Below are positions 8,483 through 15,964 of a stretch of 30,574 bases of DNA, in pieces. Location: positions 1-30,574 of the forward strand of contig CAIWVT010000076.1 of the NCBI GenBank assembly GCA_903916135.1, read 5' to 3'. Position 1 is the stretch's first letter; each line of letters begins with the position of its first letter. Both the position numbers and the translations under genes were made by a program. The notes beneath the pieces were generated by a model, which saw only the letters and a program-made list of their open reading frames with translations, had not been told where the DNA came from and ran no database searches. This DNA is from an uncultured bacterium (GTDB lineage Bacteria; Bacteroidota; Bacteroidia; Bacteroidales; CAIWKO01).

Positions 8483-8789
8483 AGCCTGCCATTCCATTTC
8501 CAATTCTCAAAACTATAATAGCATCTCACACGAAAAGTTAGTCATTTACGTTATGTATCATAGGATAAAAAGTAACAATCCGGTGGCAAACCACAAAAGT
8601 ATATTAGCGATTGATGATATATAAATGGATTATTAGTATTTTTTTATGTGATATCAGCCCGTTCGGCAGAGGTTCCAACCTTGTTAGGGCTTTGGCTGCG
8701 CCTAGGTCGAATATATTCATCAATATTTTTTACCAAAAATAATAGTAAAGCCTAACAAATAACTCAACGAACCAACATAGAAGACCACA

Positions 8790-9365
8790 ATGACACAGAT
8801 TTATATTGAAGAAAAAACCTACGAAAAAGATAATTTCACCGAGAACCCTTTGGCAAAAGGCGAGTATGAACGTTGTGTTTTTAAGAATTGCGACTTGTCG
8901 AACACCGACCTATCCGACATAAAGTTTATTGAATGTGAATTTCTGACGTGCAATTTAAGTTTGGCAAAACTTTCGAAGACCACTTTTAGAGAGGTGCAAT
9001 TTAAAGAATGTAAAATGTTGGGGCTGCTCTTCTACACCTGCAATGAGTTTGGATTGACGGTGAGCTTCCACAGTTGCAACCTGAATCATTCTTCGTTCTA
9101 CCAGCGAAAACTCAAGAAGACCGCTTTCATCAACTCCCGAATGAACGATATTGATTTCACCGATTGTGATTTGACGGGTGCGCTCTTTGACAGATGCGAC
9201 CTGATGAATGCAAAATTTGAAAACACCATAATTGAAAAGGCTGACTTTCGGACTTCGTACAATTTTTCCATCAACCCTGTTGTAAACAGAATCCGAAAAG
9301 CAAAATTTTCTTTACCCAACATTACCGGACTTTTAGACTCGTTTGACATTGAAATTGACGACTAA
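8790..9365 (+). CDS. Pentapeptide-repeat protein, Qnr/McbG-like size
   Basis: 191 residues, close to the length of McbG and somewhat below Qnr. From about residue 20 to 160 nearly every fifth position is Phe or Leu in an A(D/N)LXX-like pattern ('CVFKNCDLSNTDLSDIKFIECEFLTCNLSLAKLSKTTF', then 'INSRMNDIDFTDCDLTGALFDRCDLMNAKFENTIIEKADF'), which predicts a right-handed quadrilateral beta-helix. A non-repeat break near 'LGLLFYTCNEFGLTVSFHS' could be a loop. The C-terminal cap 'NFSINPVVNRIRKAKFSLPNITGLLDSFDIEID' is typical of a widespread family of about 190 residues. Related proteins protect DNA gyrase by DNA mimicry, but many have no known target. It has no signal peptide and stands alone; an ATG at 8790 opens the protein naturally. 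Confidence 0.9.
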   Translation: MTQIYIEEKTYEKDNFTENPLAKGEYERCVFKNCDLSNTDLSDIKFIECEFLTCNLSLAKLSKTTFREVQFKECKMLGLLFYTCNEFGLTVSFHSCNLNHSSFYQRKLKKTAFINSRMNDIDFTDCDLTGALFDRCDLMNAKFENTIIEKADFRTSYNFSINPVVNRIRKAKFSLPNITGLLDSFDIEIDD

Positions 9366-9512
9366 AAAATGTGCACTCTCCGATGTTTCAATACAATTAT
9401 TTGATGCGATTTGAATGGAAATTTATTTCTTTGTTGAAGAAATATGTTTCTCTGTTAGCCGAAGGCTCCACCATAGCTATTCATATTCTTTTAGGCTTGC
9501 ACCAACAAATAA

Positions 9513-9608
9513 CAATAAAACAATTTAGCAATAAAACAATTTAGCAATAAAACAATTTAACAATAAAACAATTTAGCCATAAAACAATTCAACAATAAAA
9601 CAATCCAA
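9513..9608. repeat. 16-bp tandem repeat, six copies
   Basis: Units of CAATAAAACAATTTAG start at 9513, 9529, 9545, 9561, 9577 and 9593. The first three are identical, and the last three carry one to three substitutions each. The array fills the space between the 3' ends of the pentapeptide gene and purC, which converge. No gene or terminator is evident in it. A weak hairpin (ATTTCTT 9425-9431 with AAGAAAT 9437-9443) precedes it. Confidence 0.9.
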
Positions 9609-9638
9609 CCATCCTCCCCCACTATTATCTATTAACTA

Positions 9639-10586
9639 TTATCTCTTATCTAAAAAGTTCCTGATATTCCTCTCCACCCTTTCCAACACATTGCCCACAT
9701 CGGTTCTAACAAAGCTTTCGCCTGAGATGCTTTCGTAGAGTTCGATGTAGCGTTCGGAAATGCTGTTGACAATTTCGGGAGTCATGTCGGGCACTGTTTC
9801 GCCTGCGTTGCCTTGAAACCCATTAGCCATCAGCCATTCGCGAACAAACTCCTTCGACAATTGCTTTTGCGCCGCGCCGCGTTGTTGGCGGTCTTCATAA
9901 CCTTCCCTGTAGAAATAGCGCGAGGAATCGGGCGTATGAATTTCGTCTATCAAATAAATGACGCCGTCTTTTTTGCCAAACTCATATTTGGTATCCACCA
10001 AAATCAAACCCATCTTAGCGGCAATTTCGGTGCCGCGCTCGAACAAGGCATTGGTGTAGCGTTCCAATTGTTCATAATCTGCCAATGAAACCAAGCCATG
10101 TTTGATGATGTCTTCCTTCGAGATGTCTTCGTCGTGCGCCACGGCTTCTTTGGTTGTGGGGGTGATGATAGGCTTGGGAAACTTATCGTTTTCGCGCATA
10201 CCTTCAGGCATGTCCACGCCACACAAACTGCGTTTGCCCGCCTTATATTCGCGCCAAGCATGCCCCGACAAATAACCGCGAATGACCATCTCCACCTTAA
10301 AAGCATCGCATTTCAAACCCACCGTCACCATAGGGTCGGGCGTAGCAATCTTCCAATTGGGAACAATGTCGGCGGTTTCGTCCAAAAACTTGGAAGCAAT
10401 TTGGTTCAGTACCTGTCCCTTGTAAGGTATCCCTTTGGGCAACACCACATCGAAAGCCGAAATTCTGTCGGTGACGATCATCATCAGCAGTTCATCCTTG
10501 ATATTATACACGTCGCGCACCTTGCCAACGTATAAATCATGCTGTCCGGGGAAATTGAAATTTGTTTTTACTATTGCATTATTCAT
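9639..10586 (-). CDS. purC: Phosphoribosylaminoimidazole-succinocarboxamide synthase
   Basis: 315 residues, the longer (eukaryote-like) PurC form usual in Bacteroidota. The enzyme condenses CAIR with aspartate using ATP to give SAICAR in purine synthesis. Visible family signatures are 'LYVGKVRDVYNI' (ATP-binding strand), 'IVTDRISAFDVVLPKGIPYKGQVLNQIA', 'VIRGYLSGHAWREYKAG', 'PEGMRENDKFPKPIITPTTKEAVAHDEDIS' and 'LVDTKYEFGKKDGVIYLIDEIHTPDSSRY'. The ATG at 10586 lies 27 bases downstream of a TAATTTTG element. It follows phoH on the same strand with 47 bases between, but has its own promoter, so it may be transcribed both ways. No other pur gene is in the window. Confidence 0.97.
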   Translation of the reverse strand: MNNAIVKTNFNFPGQHDLYVGKVRDVYNIKDELLMMIVTDRISAFDVVLPKGIPYKGQVLNQIASKFLDETADIVPNWKIATPDPMVTVGLKCDAFKVEMVIRGYLSGHAWREYKAGKRSLCGVDMPEGMRENDKFPKPIITPTTKEAVAHDEDISKEDIIKHGLVSLADYEQLERYTNALFERGTEIAAKMGLILVDTKYEFGKKDGVIYLIDEIHTPDSSRYFYREGYEDRQQRGAAQKQLSKEFVREWLMANGFQGNAGETVPDMTPEIVNSISERYIELYESISGESFVRTDVGNVLERVERNIRNFLDKR

Positions 10587-10612
10587 GGAAAATATAAGTT
10601 TAAATTGGTTTA

Positions 10613-10620
10613 CAAAATTA
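10613..10620 (-). promoter_or_regulatory. purC promoter -7 element (TAATTTTG)
   Basis: TAATTTTG on the - strand, 27 bases before the purC start. The -33 region would fall in the end of phoH, and no TTTG was seen at the right distance. Confidence 0.55.
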
Positions 10621-10633
10621 CATATTTCTTTGA

Positions 10634-11575
10634 TTATTCCGCCGCGTATGCATTAATAATTTTCGTAACGAGTTTGTGGCGCAATATATCTTTATTGTTC
10701 AAATAAATAAAATCTATGCCTTCGATGTCTTTCAATATTTTTGTAGCGTGAGTGAGCCCCGAGGATTGATTGCGGGGCAAATCAATCTGCGTTAGGTCGC
10801 CCGTCACGATGAACTTAGCGGATCTGCCCAAACGTGTCAAAAACATTTTCATCTGACTGATACTCGTGTTTTGCGCTTCATCCAAAATCACCACGGCATT
10901 GTCCAAGGTTCTGCCGCGCATAAAAGCCAATGGCGCAATCTCAATGACGCGATCTTCTATATATTGCGAAAGTTTTTGCGCGGGCAGCATATCCCACAGC
11001 GCATCATAGAGCGGTTGCATATAAGGATCTAATTTGTTTTTCAAATCGCCGGGCAAAAAGCCAAGGTTCTCCCCTGCTTCCACCGCAGGACGAGTCAACA
11101 CTATGCGCTTCACCTCTTTATTTTTCAAAGCGCGAACCGCCAAAGCCACTGCCGTATAAGTCTTGCCCGTCCCGGCAGGACCTATGGCAAATATCAAATC
11201 GTTGTCGGCATAACTTTTCACCAAACGTTTCTGATTGGGCGTGCGGGCTTTCACCAACTGTCCGCTGTGGCAATGCACAATGATGTCGTTGTTGGCGTCT
11301 TCCTCCTGCGTCGGAGGTTCCATGTCGGCATCCAAATACAACAAAATATCTTCTTTGGTCAAGAAACCCGTATTGTTGTGATGTTTAATCAAAAGATTTA
11401 TGAGCGATTCAAATTCCATAATTTCCTGTTCATCGCCAATGATTCGCACATTCGAATCGCGTGCTACGATTTTCAGTTTCGGGAAGGATTTTTGCAGCAG
11501 TTCAATGTTTTGGTTGTTGACACCGAAGAAAGCTACGGGGTTCATAAAGTCTAAAGTGATGGTTGTTTCGGTCAT
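10634..11575 (-). CDS. phoH: PhoH-like P-loop ATPase (YbeZ type)
   Basis: 313 residues. The P-loop is GPAGTGKT at 132-139, Walker B is 'VVILDEAQN' at about 228-236, and the SF1-helicase-like sensor 'IVTGDLTQIDLPRNQSSGL' follows. The N-terminal domain (about 1-105) contains the KH-like segment that precedes the ATPase in this family. PhoH/YbeZ proteins act with YbeY in ribosome and rRNA quality control; ybeY is not in the window. The start ATG at 11575 lies 33 bases from a TAATTTTG element, and the gene is divergent from the SAM hydroxide adenosyltransferase gene. Its stop is 47 bases upstream of purC on the same strand. Confidence 0.95.
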   Translation of the reverse strand: MTETTITLDFMNPVAFFGVNNQNIELLQKSFPKLKIVARDSNVRIIGDEQEIMEFESLINLLIKHHNNTGFLTKEDILLYLDADMEPPTQEEDANNDIIVHCHSGQLVKARTPNQKRLVKSYADNDLIFAIGPAGTGKTYTAVALAVRALKNKEVKRIVLTRPAVEAGENLGFLPGDLKNKLDPYMQPLYDALWDMLPAQKLSQYIEDRVIEIAPLAFMRGRTLDNAVVILDEAQNTSISQMKMFLTRLGRSAKFIVTGDLTQIDLPRNQSSGLTHATKILKDIEGIDFIYLNNKDILRHKLVTKIINAYAAE

Positions 11576-11607
11576 GCTTTGAAGCTATGGTGAATTAAAA
11601 TTTGCAT

Positions 11608-11615
11608 CAAAATTA
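11608..11615 (-). promoter_or_regulatory. phoH promoter -7 element (TAATTTTG)
   Basis: TAATTTTG on the - strand 33 bases before the phoH start. It shares a 103-base intergenic space with the divergent promoter at 11647-11654. Confidence 0.55.
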
Positions 11616-11646
11616 TTAAAAAAATCCATAGCAACGTTTTAATTTG

Positions 11647-11654
11647 TAATTTTG
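11647..11654 (+). promoter_or_regulatory. Promoter -7 element (TAATTTTG) for the 11679 gene
   Basis: TAATTTTG on the + strand, ending 24 bases before the ATG at 11679. That short distance also argues against the longer TTG-initiated start at 11652, which would overlap the element. Confidence 0.55.
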
Positions 11655-11678
11655 GCGAAACTTTTTTTCTTGAAGAAT

Positions 11679-12452
11679 ATGTCTATAATCACACTAACAA
11701 GCGATTGGGGCTTGACAGATCATTATGTGGCGGCTGTGAAAGGTGCCATATTATGCCGCATTCCACAGGCAAGCATTGTGGATATTACCCATAGCATAAC
11801 TAAATTTAGTATCTCCGAAACGGCTTTTGTGGTCAAAAACGGATACAAAAACTTTCCGAAAAACAGCATCCATATCATTGGCGTGAACTCCGAATCGTCG
11901 GTGGAGTCGCCCCATACGCTTGTTTATTACGACCATCATTATTTTATTGGTGCCGATAATGGAATTTTCTCTTTGATATGCGACACCCCTCCCGACAAAA
12001 TCGTGGAGATAACCGTGGCGCAAGATAGCGACTATTTCACTTTTCCTTCGCGGGATATGTTCGCCAAAGTGGCGTGTCATATTGCTGAAAACAAAGACTT
12101 GAAAGAGATAGGCGTGGAGAAAGAAAACTTCCGCGTGTTGAAAGGTTATTTGCCCGTGCCCGACAAAAACACTATCAAAGGCATCATCACCTATTTCGAT
12201 TCCTATGGTAATGCCTTCACCAACATCACCGAGAAGATTTTTCGTGAAGTTGCCAAGAATCGCAAGTATGTAGTGCATCTGAAAGCCGAAGAAATTCAAA
12301 AGATAGACAAATCGTATTTGGATGTGGCAGATGGCGAAATTGTGTTGCTGTTCGGTTCTACGGGCATGCTCGAGATTGCCATCAACAAAGGCAGTGCCCG
12401 CAAGCTGTTGGGGCTTCATATATATGATGCAGTTCGGATTGAGTTTTTATGA
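11679..12452 (+). CDS. SAM hydroxide adenosyltransferase (DUF62/fluorinase superfamily)
   Basis: 257 residues. Enzymes of this family cleave S-adenosylmethionine with water to adenosine and methionine. The signatures are 'SIITLTSDWGLTDHYVAAVKG' at the N-terminus, 'FIGADNGIFSL' (family Asp) and 'FPSRDMFAKVACHIAEN' (family Arg and a downstream His), followed by the C-terminal beta-barrel 'GIITYFDSYGNAFTNIT' and 'VLLFGSTGMLEIAINKGSA'. The ATG at 11679 is preferred over an in-frame TTG at 11652 because family members begin directly with the 'IITLTxDWG' strand and the -7 promoter element covers the TTG. The histidine kinase gene starts 30 bases after its stop, so read-through into the two-component system is likely. 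Confidence 0.93.
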   Translation: MSIITLTSDWGLTDHYVAAVKGAILCRIPQASIVDITHSITKFSISETAFVVKNGYKNFPKNSIHIIGVNSESSVESPHTLVYYDHHYFIGADNGIFSLICDTPPDKIVEITVAQDSDYFTFPSRDMFAKVACHIAENKDLKEIGVEKENFRVLKGYLPVPDKNTIKGIITYFDSYGNAFTNITEKIFREVAKNRKYVVHLKAEEIQKIDKSYLDVADGEIVLLFGSTGMLEIAINKGSARKLLGLHIYDAVRIEFL

Positions 12453-12482
12453 TCCGCTGATTTCTCTTTAGTATCTAACGCC

Positions 12483-14282
12483 ATGGCAAAAAGTAGAACT
12501 ACGCTCACTCAAAAATTGTTTGGGTATTATTTTGCTTTGAGTTTGACGACCATTTTTATCTTAAGTATATATTCCTATTTCACCTCGAAGAATGCGCTCA
12601 TCTCCCGCACCTACGATCAGTTGAATTCAGTGAAATTTGAGAAAGAACGCAACCTCGAAAACTATTTCCTCGAAAGAATGGATGAAGCCAATCAGCTCAG
12701 TCGTTACGAAAACTGGGCGGAAATTATTGGTAAAAAAGAAAAATCAATCGCATCAAAGATGGGACAAGATGATTTCAGAACATATATACTTTCGGAATAT
12801 AAAGAGAAAATCAAAAAACACTTTGGCGGACGACTCAACTACAAAAATATAATTATCAAAAGCCAATGGTTGAATTTGGTGATACAGTTGGATGATAGTT
12901 TGTCGCAAGAGGATATTATTTTTCCTGAACATTACGCTGCTTCTTTCGATACACAATTAAAAAATATTGAGAAGGCAAAGCGGGCATCCATTATTGATGA
13001 TATCGCCAACAAAAAAATCTATGTGGGAGCTCCCATCATCAATAACATTACCAATTTGAATGAGGGCGTGATACTGTTGGAAATGGACATGACACCCATC
13101 AATTCCATCATGTTTAATACAAATATTTTAAATGGATTGGGCAAAACGGGTGAAGCCTATGTGGTGGGCATGGATAAAAAGATGAAAACCTCATCGCGTT
13201 TCAAAAGCAATTCCATCAATACCGTGGAAGTTAAAACAACTGCCGTGGAGAATGCTTTCAACAATAACATTGGGACAGGTGAATACAGAGATTATCGCGA
13301 CATCACGGTTTTAGGTTCTTTTGGCAAAATAAATATTCCCGGAATACATTGGGCTATTTTAGTCGAAATTGATTTGGAAGAAGCAATGATACCTATTTAT
13401 ACACTCCGCAATAGTATCATCATTTTAAGTTTGATCACAGCTATCATTATCTTTGGCATTGTTTATATTATTTCGCGGAGAGTCTCTGCCCCTATCATTC
13501 GCTTGAAATTGGCAGCCAATGCTATTGCGCAAGGGAAGTTTGATGTAAACCTCAATACGACTTCCACGGATGAGATTGGCGACCTGACTCGTGCTTTCAA
13601 TCAAATGGCAACAAAAATAAAGATGCAGACCGATGAAATCCAAGTGGAAAGAGCCAAGCGTATCACCTCGGTGATTGATGGACAGGAGCAGGAACGACAA
13701 AGACTTTCGCGGGAGTTGCACGATGGTTTAGGGCAACGCATACTTGCCGTGAAGATGAAATTGGAACGTGCCGAAAATGCCGGCGACGATTTAAAGGTTA
13801 AAATCATTGAGGATGCCAAAAACCTGTTGATTGAAGTATCGAAGGAAGTGGTGAGCATGTCCGAAAATCTGATGCCGCCCGTTTTGACACAATTCGGACT
13901 TATCAGTGCCATCGAAAATCTGTGCGAAGACATCCGAACTGCCAACGACATCGGGCTTACGTTTCAGTATAACACCATCCCAAATCAATGCGCTGATAAT
14001 ATTAAGATTTATCTATATAGAATCATTCAGGAGGCATTGAATAACATAGTGAAACATGCCGAAGCCACCCAAGTGGATATTTCCTTTGTCTTTGAACCGG
14101 ATTCCATAAAGTTAACCATAGCAGATAATGGCAATGGCTTCAACTCTACGCACAAAAGAAAATCAGGCAATGGCATCTACAATATGCGCGACCGTGCTGA
14201 GATATTGGGCGGAACCTTCCGTTTGATTTCCACTCCGGGCGTTGGAACCATCATTGAAGTGCTATTAAAGAATAAAGTATAA
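12483..14282 (+). CDS. Membrane sensor histidine kinase (dCache-HAMP-HisKA_3)
   Basis: 599 residues. TM1 is about residues 10-31; an extracytoplasmic sensor spans about 32-308; TM2 is about 311-333; a HAMP domain runs to about 386. The sensor's distal half ('GLGKTGEAYVVGMDKKMKTSSRF', 'IPGIHWAILVEIDLEEA') is the dCache pattern that binds small molecules in many chemoreceptors. The dimerisation helix carries the phosphoacceptor H413 in 'SRELHDGLGQRILAVKMKLE' (HisKA_3 type). The ATPase domain shows the N box at N520-N521 ('EALNNIVKHAEA'), G1 'ADNGNGF' and G2 'GNGIYNMRDRAEILGG'. HisKA_3 kinases pair with NarL-type regulators, and one follows after 24 bases. The ligand is unknown; the downstream porin and ammonium transporters suggest a nitrogen-related signal, which is inference. 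Confidence 0.94.
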   Translation: MAKSRTTLTQKLFGYYFALSLTTIFILSIYSYFTSKNALISRTYDQLNSVKFEKERNLENYFLERMDEANQLSRYENWAEIIGKKEKSIASKMGQDDFRTYILSEYKEKIKKHFGGRLNYKNIIIKSQWLNLVIQLDDSLSQEDIIFPEHYAASFDTQLKNIEKAKRASIIDDIANKKIYVGAPIINNITNLNEGVILLEMDMTPINSIMFNTNILNGLGKTGEAYVVGMDKKMKTSSRFKSNSINTVEVKTTAVENAFNNNIGTGEYRDYRDITVLGSFGKINIPGIHWAILVEIDLEEAMIPIYTLRNSIIILSLITAIIIFGIVYIISRRVSAPIIRLKLAANAIAQGKFDVNLNTTSTDEIGDLTRAFNQMATKIKMQTDEIQVERAKRITSVIDGQEQERQRLSRELHDGLGQRILAVKMKLERAENAGDDLKVKIIEDAKNLLIEVSKEVVSMSENLMPPVLTQFGLISAIENLCEDIRTANDIGLTFQYNTIPNQCADNIKIYLYRIIQEALNNIVKHAEATQVDISFVFEPDSIKLTIADNGNGFNSTHKRKSGNGIYNMRDRAEILGGTFRLISTPGVGTIIEVLLKNKV

Positions 14283-14306
14283 TACCTATTAATTAAACTG
14301 AATACT

Positions 14307-14969
14307 ATGAAGAACATCAAAATCATATTGGCAGACGACCATCAGATTTTTCGCGATGGTATCAAATCCTTATTATCGGATGAAGAAAATCTCGAAGTGA
14401 TAGCTGAAGCCTCCAACGGCGAAGAATTGATGAGTTTGCTCAAAGTATTCAAACCCGATGTTTTGGTTCTTGATATCACCATGCCAAAGACGTCAGGAAT
14501 TGAATTGGCAAAGATAATTTCGGAGCAATATCCTGAAATCAATATTTTGATACTATCTATGCATAAAAATGAAGATTTTGTGGTCAATGCTATGATTAAC
14601 GGAGCTAAAGGATATCTACCGAAAGACACGTCGCGCAAGGAATTGTTGGATGCAATCTACACCATTGCGCAGGGCGAAGAATACCTCGGCAAACTTATCT
14701 CATCAAACATCTTAAAAAGTTATATCAAAAAATCTCGTCTCGGATTTGAACGCAATGACAGAGACGAAACACTGACCATCCGCGAAAAAGAAATCATCGA
14801 ACAAGTGGGCGCAGGCTTATCAAACAAGCAAATTGCCGACAAATTATTCATTAGTGTCCGCACTGTGGATAGTCATAAAAACCATATTATGAGCAAACTG
14901 AAACTAAAGTCCACCGCAGAGCTTATTATATATGGTATAAAACATAAAATCATCGAGATTACAGAATAA
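14307..14969 (+). CDS. NarL/FixJ-type response regulator
   Basis: 220 residues. The receiver domain (1-120) has the acidic pocket D10-D11, the phosphoacceptor D56 in 'DVLVLDITMP' and K106 in 'GAKGYLPKDT'. A LuxR-type helix-turn-helix occupies about 155-215 ('LTIREKEIIEQVGAGLSNKQIADKLFISVRTVDSHKNHIMSKLKLKSTAELI'). It lies 24 bases after the kinase gene and is its evident partner. Immediately after its stop, at 14978, begins a pair of inverted TACCTAT heptamers, which are the core recognised by NarL in enteric bacteria. The natural reading is that it controls the torF-amt genes that follow, but binding is untested. Confidence 0.95.
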   Translation: MKNIKIILADDHQIFRDGIKSLLSDEENLEVIAEASNGEELMSLLKVFKPDVLVLDITMPKTSGIELAKIISEQYPEINILILSMHKNEDFVVNAMINGAKGYLPKDTSRKELLDAIYTIAQGEEYLGKLISSNILKSYIKKSRLGFERNDRDETLTIREKEIIEQVGAGLSNKQIADKLFISVRTVDSHKNHIMSKLKLKSTAELIIYGIKHKIIEITE

Positions 14970-14977
14970 CTCCAATT

Positions 14978-15019
14978 ATAGGTAATTTACCTATTCGTAG
15001 GTGATTGTTTTAGCTAAAA
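14978..15019. promoter_or_regulatory. Candidate regulator-binding region upstream of the torF-like gene
   Basis: ATAGGTAATTTACCTAT (14978-14994) is a perfect 8-bp inverted repeat around one base. TACCTAT (14988-14994) fits the NarL heptamer TACYYMT; with the next bases it forms a 7-2-7 arrangement (TACCTAT-TC-GTAGGTG), the second half fitting at 5 of 7 positions. A perfect 12-bp palindrome TTTTAGCTAAAA follows at 15008-15019. The single-base loop makes a terminator unlikely. It lies between the response regulator stop and the porin start. Confidence 0.45.
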
Positions 15020-15063
15020 TTACGCATAAACCATTACACGCGACCTTTTCAATATACAATACT

Positions 15064-15093
15064 TTTACACCGTGAAAAAAATCATTGTGTAAA
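15064..15093. promoter_or_regulatory. Inverted repeat TTTACAC-N16-GTGTAAA before the torF-like gene
   Basis: TTTACAC (15064-15070) and GTGTAAA (15087-15093) are exact inverted copies, ending 9 bases before the ATG at 15103. Read on the - strand the segment resembles 17273-17297 upstream of the rh gene (shared core AATGATTT, TTT, GTGTAA). It may be an operator or a 5' UTR hairpin. No clear TAnnTTTG promoter was found here. Confidence 0.35.
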
Positions 15094-15102
15094 CGAATTT
15101 AT

Positions 15103-15930
15103 ATGAAACAATATCTATCTATTCCCCTATTTCTGTGTGTGTTATTTGCAAGCACTATTGTCTTCGCGCAAGAGAAAAAATGCAAGTTCCCCTTCAAATT
15201 GAATGTAGGTGCCGATATTATGAGCCGATATGTATGGCGCGGCATGGACTATGGAAGTTCGCCAAGCATTCAACCAACGCTTTCCTTCAATATAGGAAAC
15301 TTTGAGATGGGTTATTGGGGTGCTGTTGCTCTTGCCTCAAATTATCTTGAATCCGATTTGTATTTGAAATATTCATTGAAAGGCTTTTCGCTTTGCTTGA
15401 CGGATTACTATGCCCCTGCTTTGGCTTCCGATTTGAACGATACCAGATATTCCATTTGCAAATCGCCCAACAAAATAGATTTTGATACCACCACAGGCAT
15501 GAACATGTCGAAATACACTTCACATACCTTCGAAGCCATGTTATGCTATAAAGGACCTGAAAAATTCCCTATCAGTGTTACGGCTGCAACCTATATATAT
15601 GGTAATGACAAAACACCTACGGATACCGTTTTCACCCCTTCGAAGTTGGTGCAGTCTGTCAACTTTAAAAATCGTTATTCTACCTATTTGGAGTTAGGCT
15701 ACACCTTTGTAATAAAGGAATATAACTTCGATGTTTTTGTGGGTGCCACACCTTTTGCCAGTGCTTATAGCTCTCCGGCTTATACACACAAGTTTGCTGT
15801 TGTCAATACTGGAATTACGGGCTACAGAAAGATAAAACTATCGGAGCATTTTGATTTGCCTGTGAAGGCATCAGTGATATATAACCCGCAGTCGTCGGGT
15901 TTCTACTTTGTTTTTGGACTTACAATTTAA
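15103..15930 (+). CDS. TorF-like (Gcw_chp) outer-membrane porin
   Basis: 275 residues from the ATG at 15103; an upstream in-frame TTG at 15085 would put charged residues before the signal peptide and is disfavoured. The signal peptide is residues 1-23, ending 'IVFAQ'. The mature protein opens with 'FKLNVGADIMSRYVWRGMDYG'; the S-R-Y-V-W-R-G motif (41-47) near the first strand is the hallmark of the TorF/Gcw_chp family. Alternating amphipathic strands follow, ending 'SGFYFVFGLTI' with the outer-membrane barrel's C-terminal aromatic pattern. It lies 34 bases upstream of amt, so it probably provides an outer-membrane entry path for the same substrate. Its operator-like upstream region follows the response regulator gene. 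Confidence 0.85.
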   Translation: MKQYLSIPLFLCVLFASTIVFAQEKKCKFPFKLNVGADIMSRYVWRGMDYGSSPSIQPTLSFNIGNFEMGYWGAVALASNYLESDLYLKYSLKGFSLCLTDYYAPALASDLNDTRYSICKSPNKIDFDTTTGMNMSKYTSHTFEAMLCYKGPEKFPISVTAATYIYGNDKTPTDTVFTPSKLVQSVNFKNRYSTYLELGYTFVIKEYNFDVFVGATPFASAYSSPAYTHKFAVVNTGITGYRKIKLSEHFDLPVKASVIYNPQSSGFYFVFGLTI

Positions 15931-15952
15931 ATTATTATTAATTACTTAAAAT

Positions 15953-15958
15953 AGGAGG
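15953..15958 (+). promoter_or_regulatory. Strong Shine-Dalgarno (AGGAGG) of amt
   Basis: A perfect AGGAGG stands 6 bases before the amt ATG at 15965. Most starts in this window have no such sequence, as is usual in Bacteroidota, so this one stands out and fixes the start codon. Confidence 0.75.
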
Positions 15959-15964
15959 TTTATT

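Noticed and set aside
11652..11678. Longer TTG start for the SAM hydroxide adenosyltransferase
   Set aside because: It overlaps the -7 promoter element and adds residues not expected before the conserved first strand.
14978..14994. Terminator for the response regulator gene
   Set aside because: A one-base loop cannot form a hairpin and no T-tract follows; operator is the better reading.
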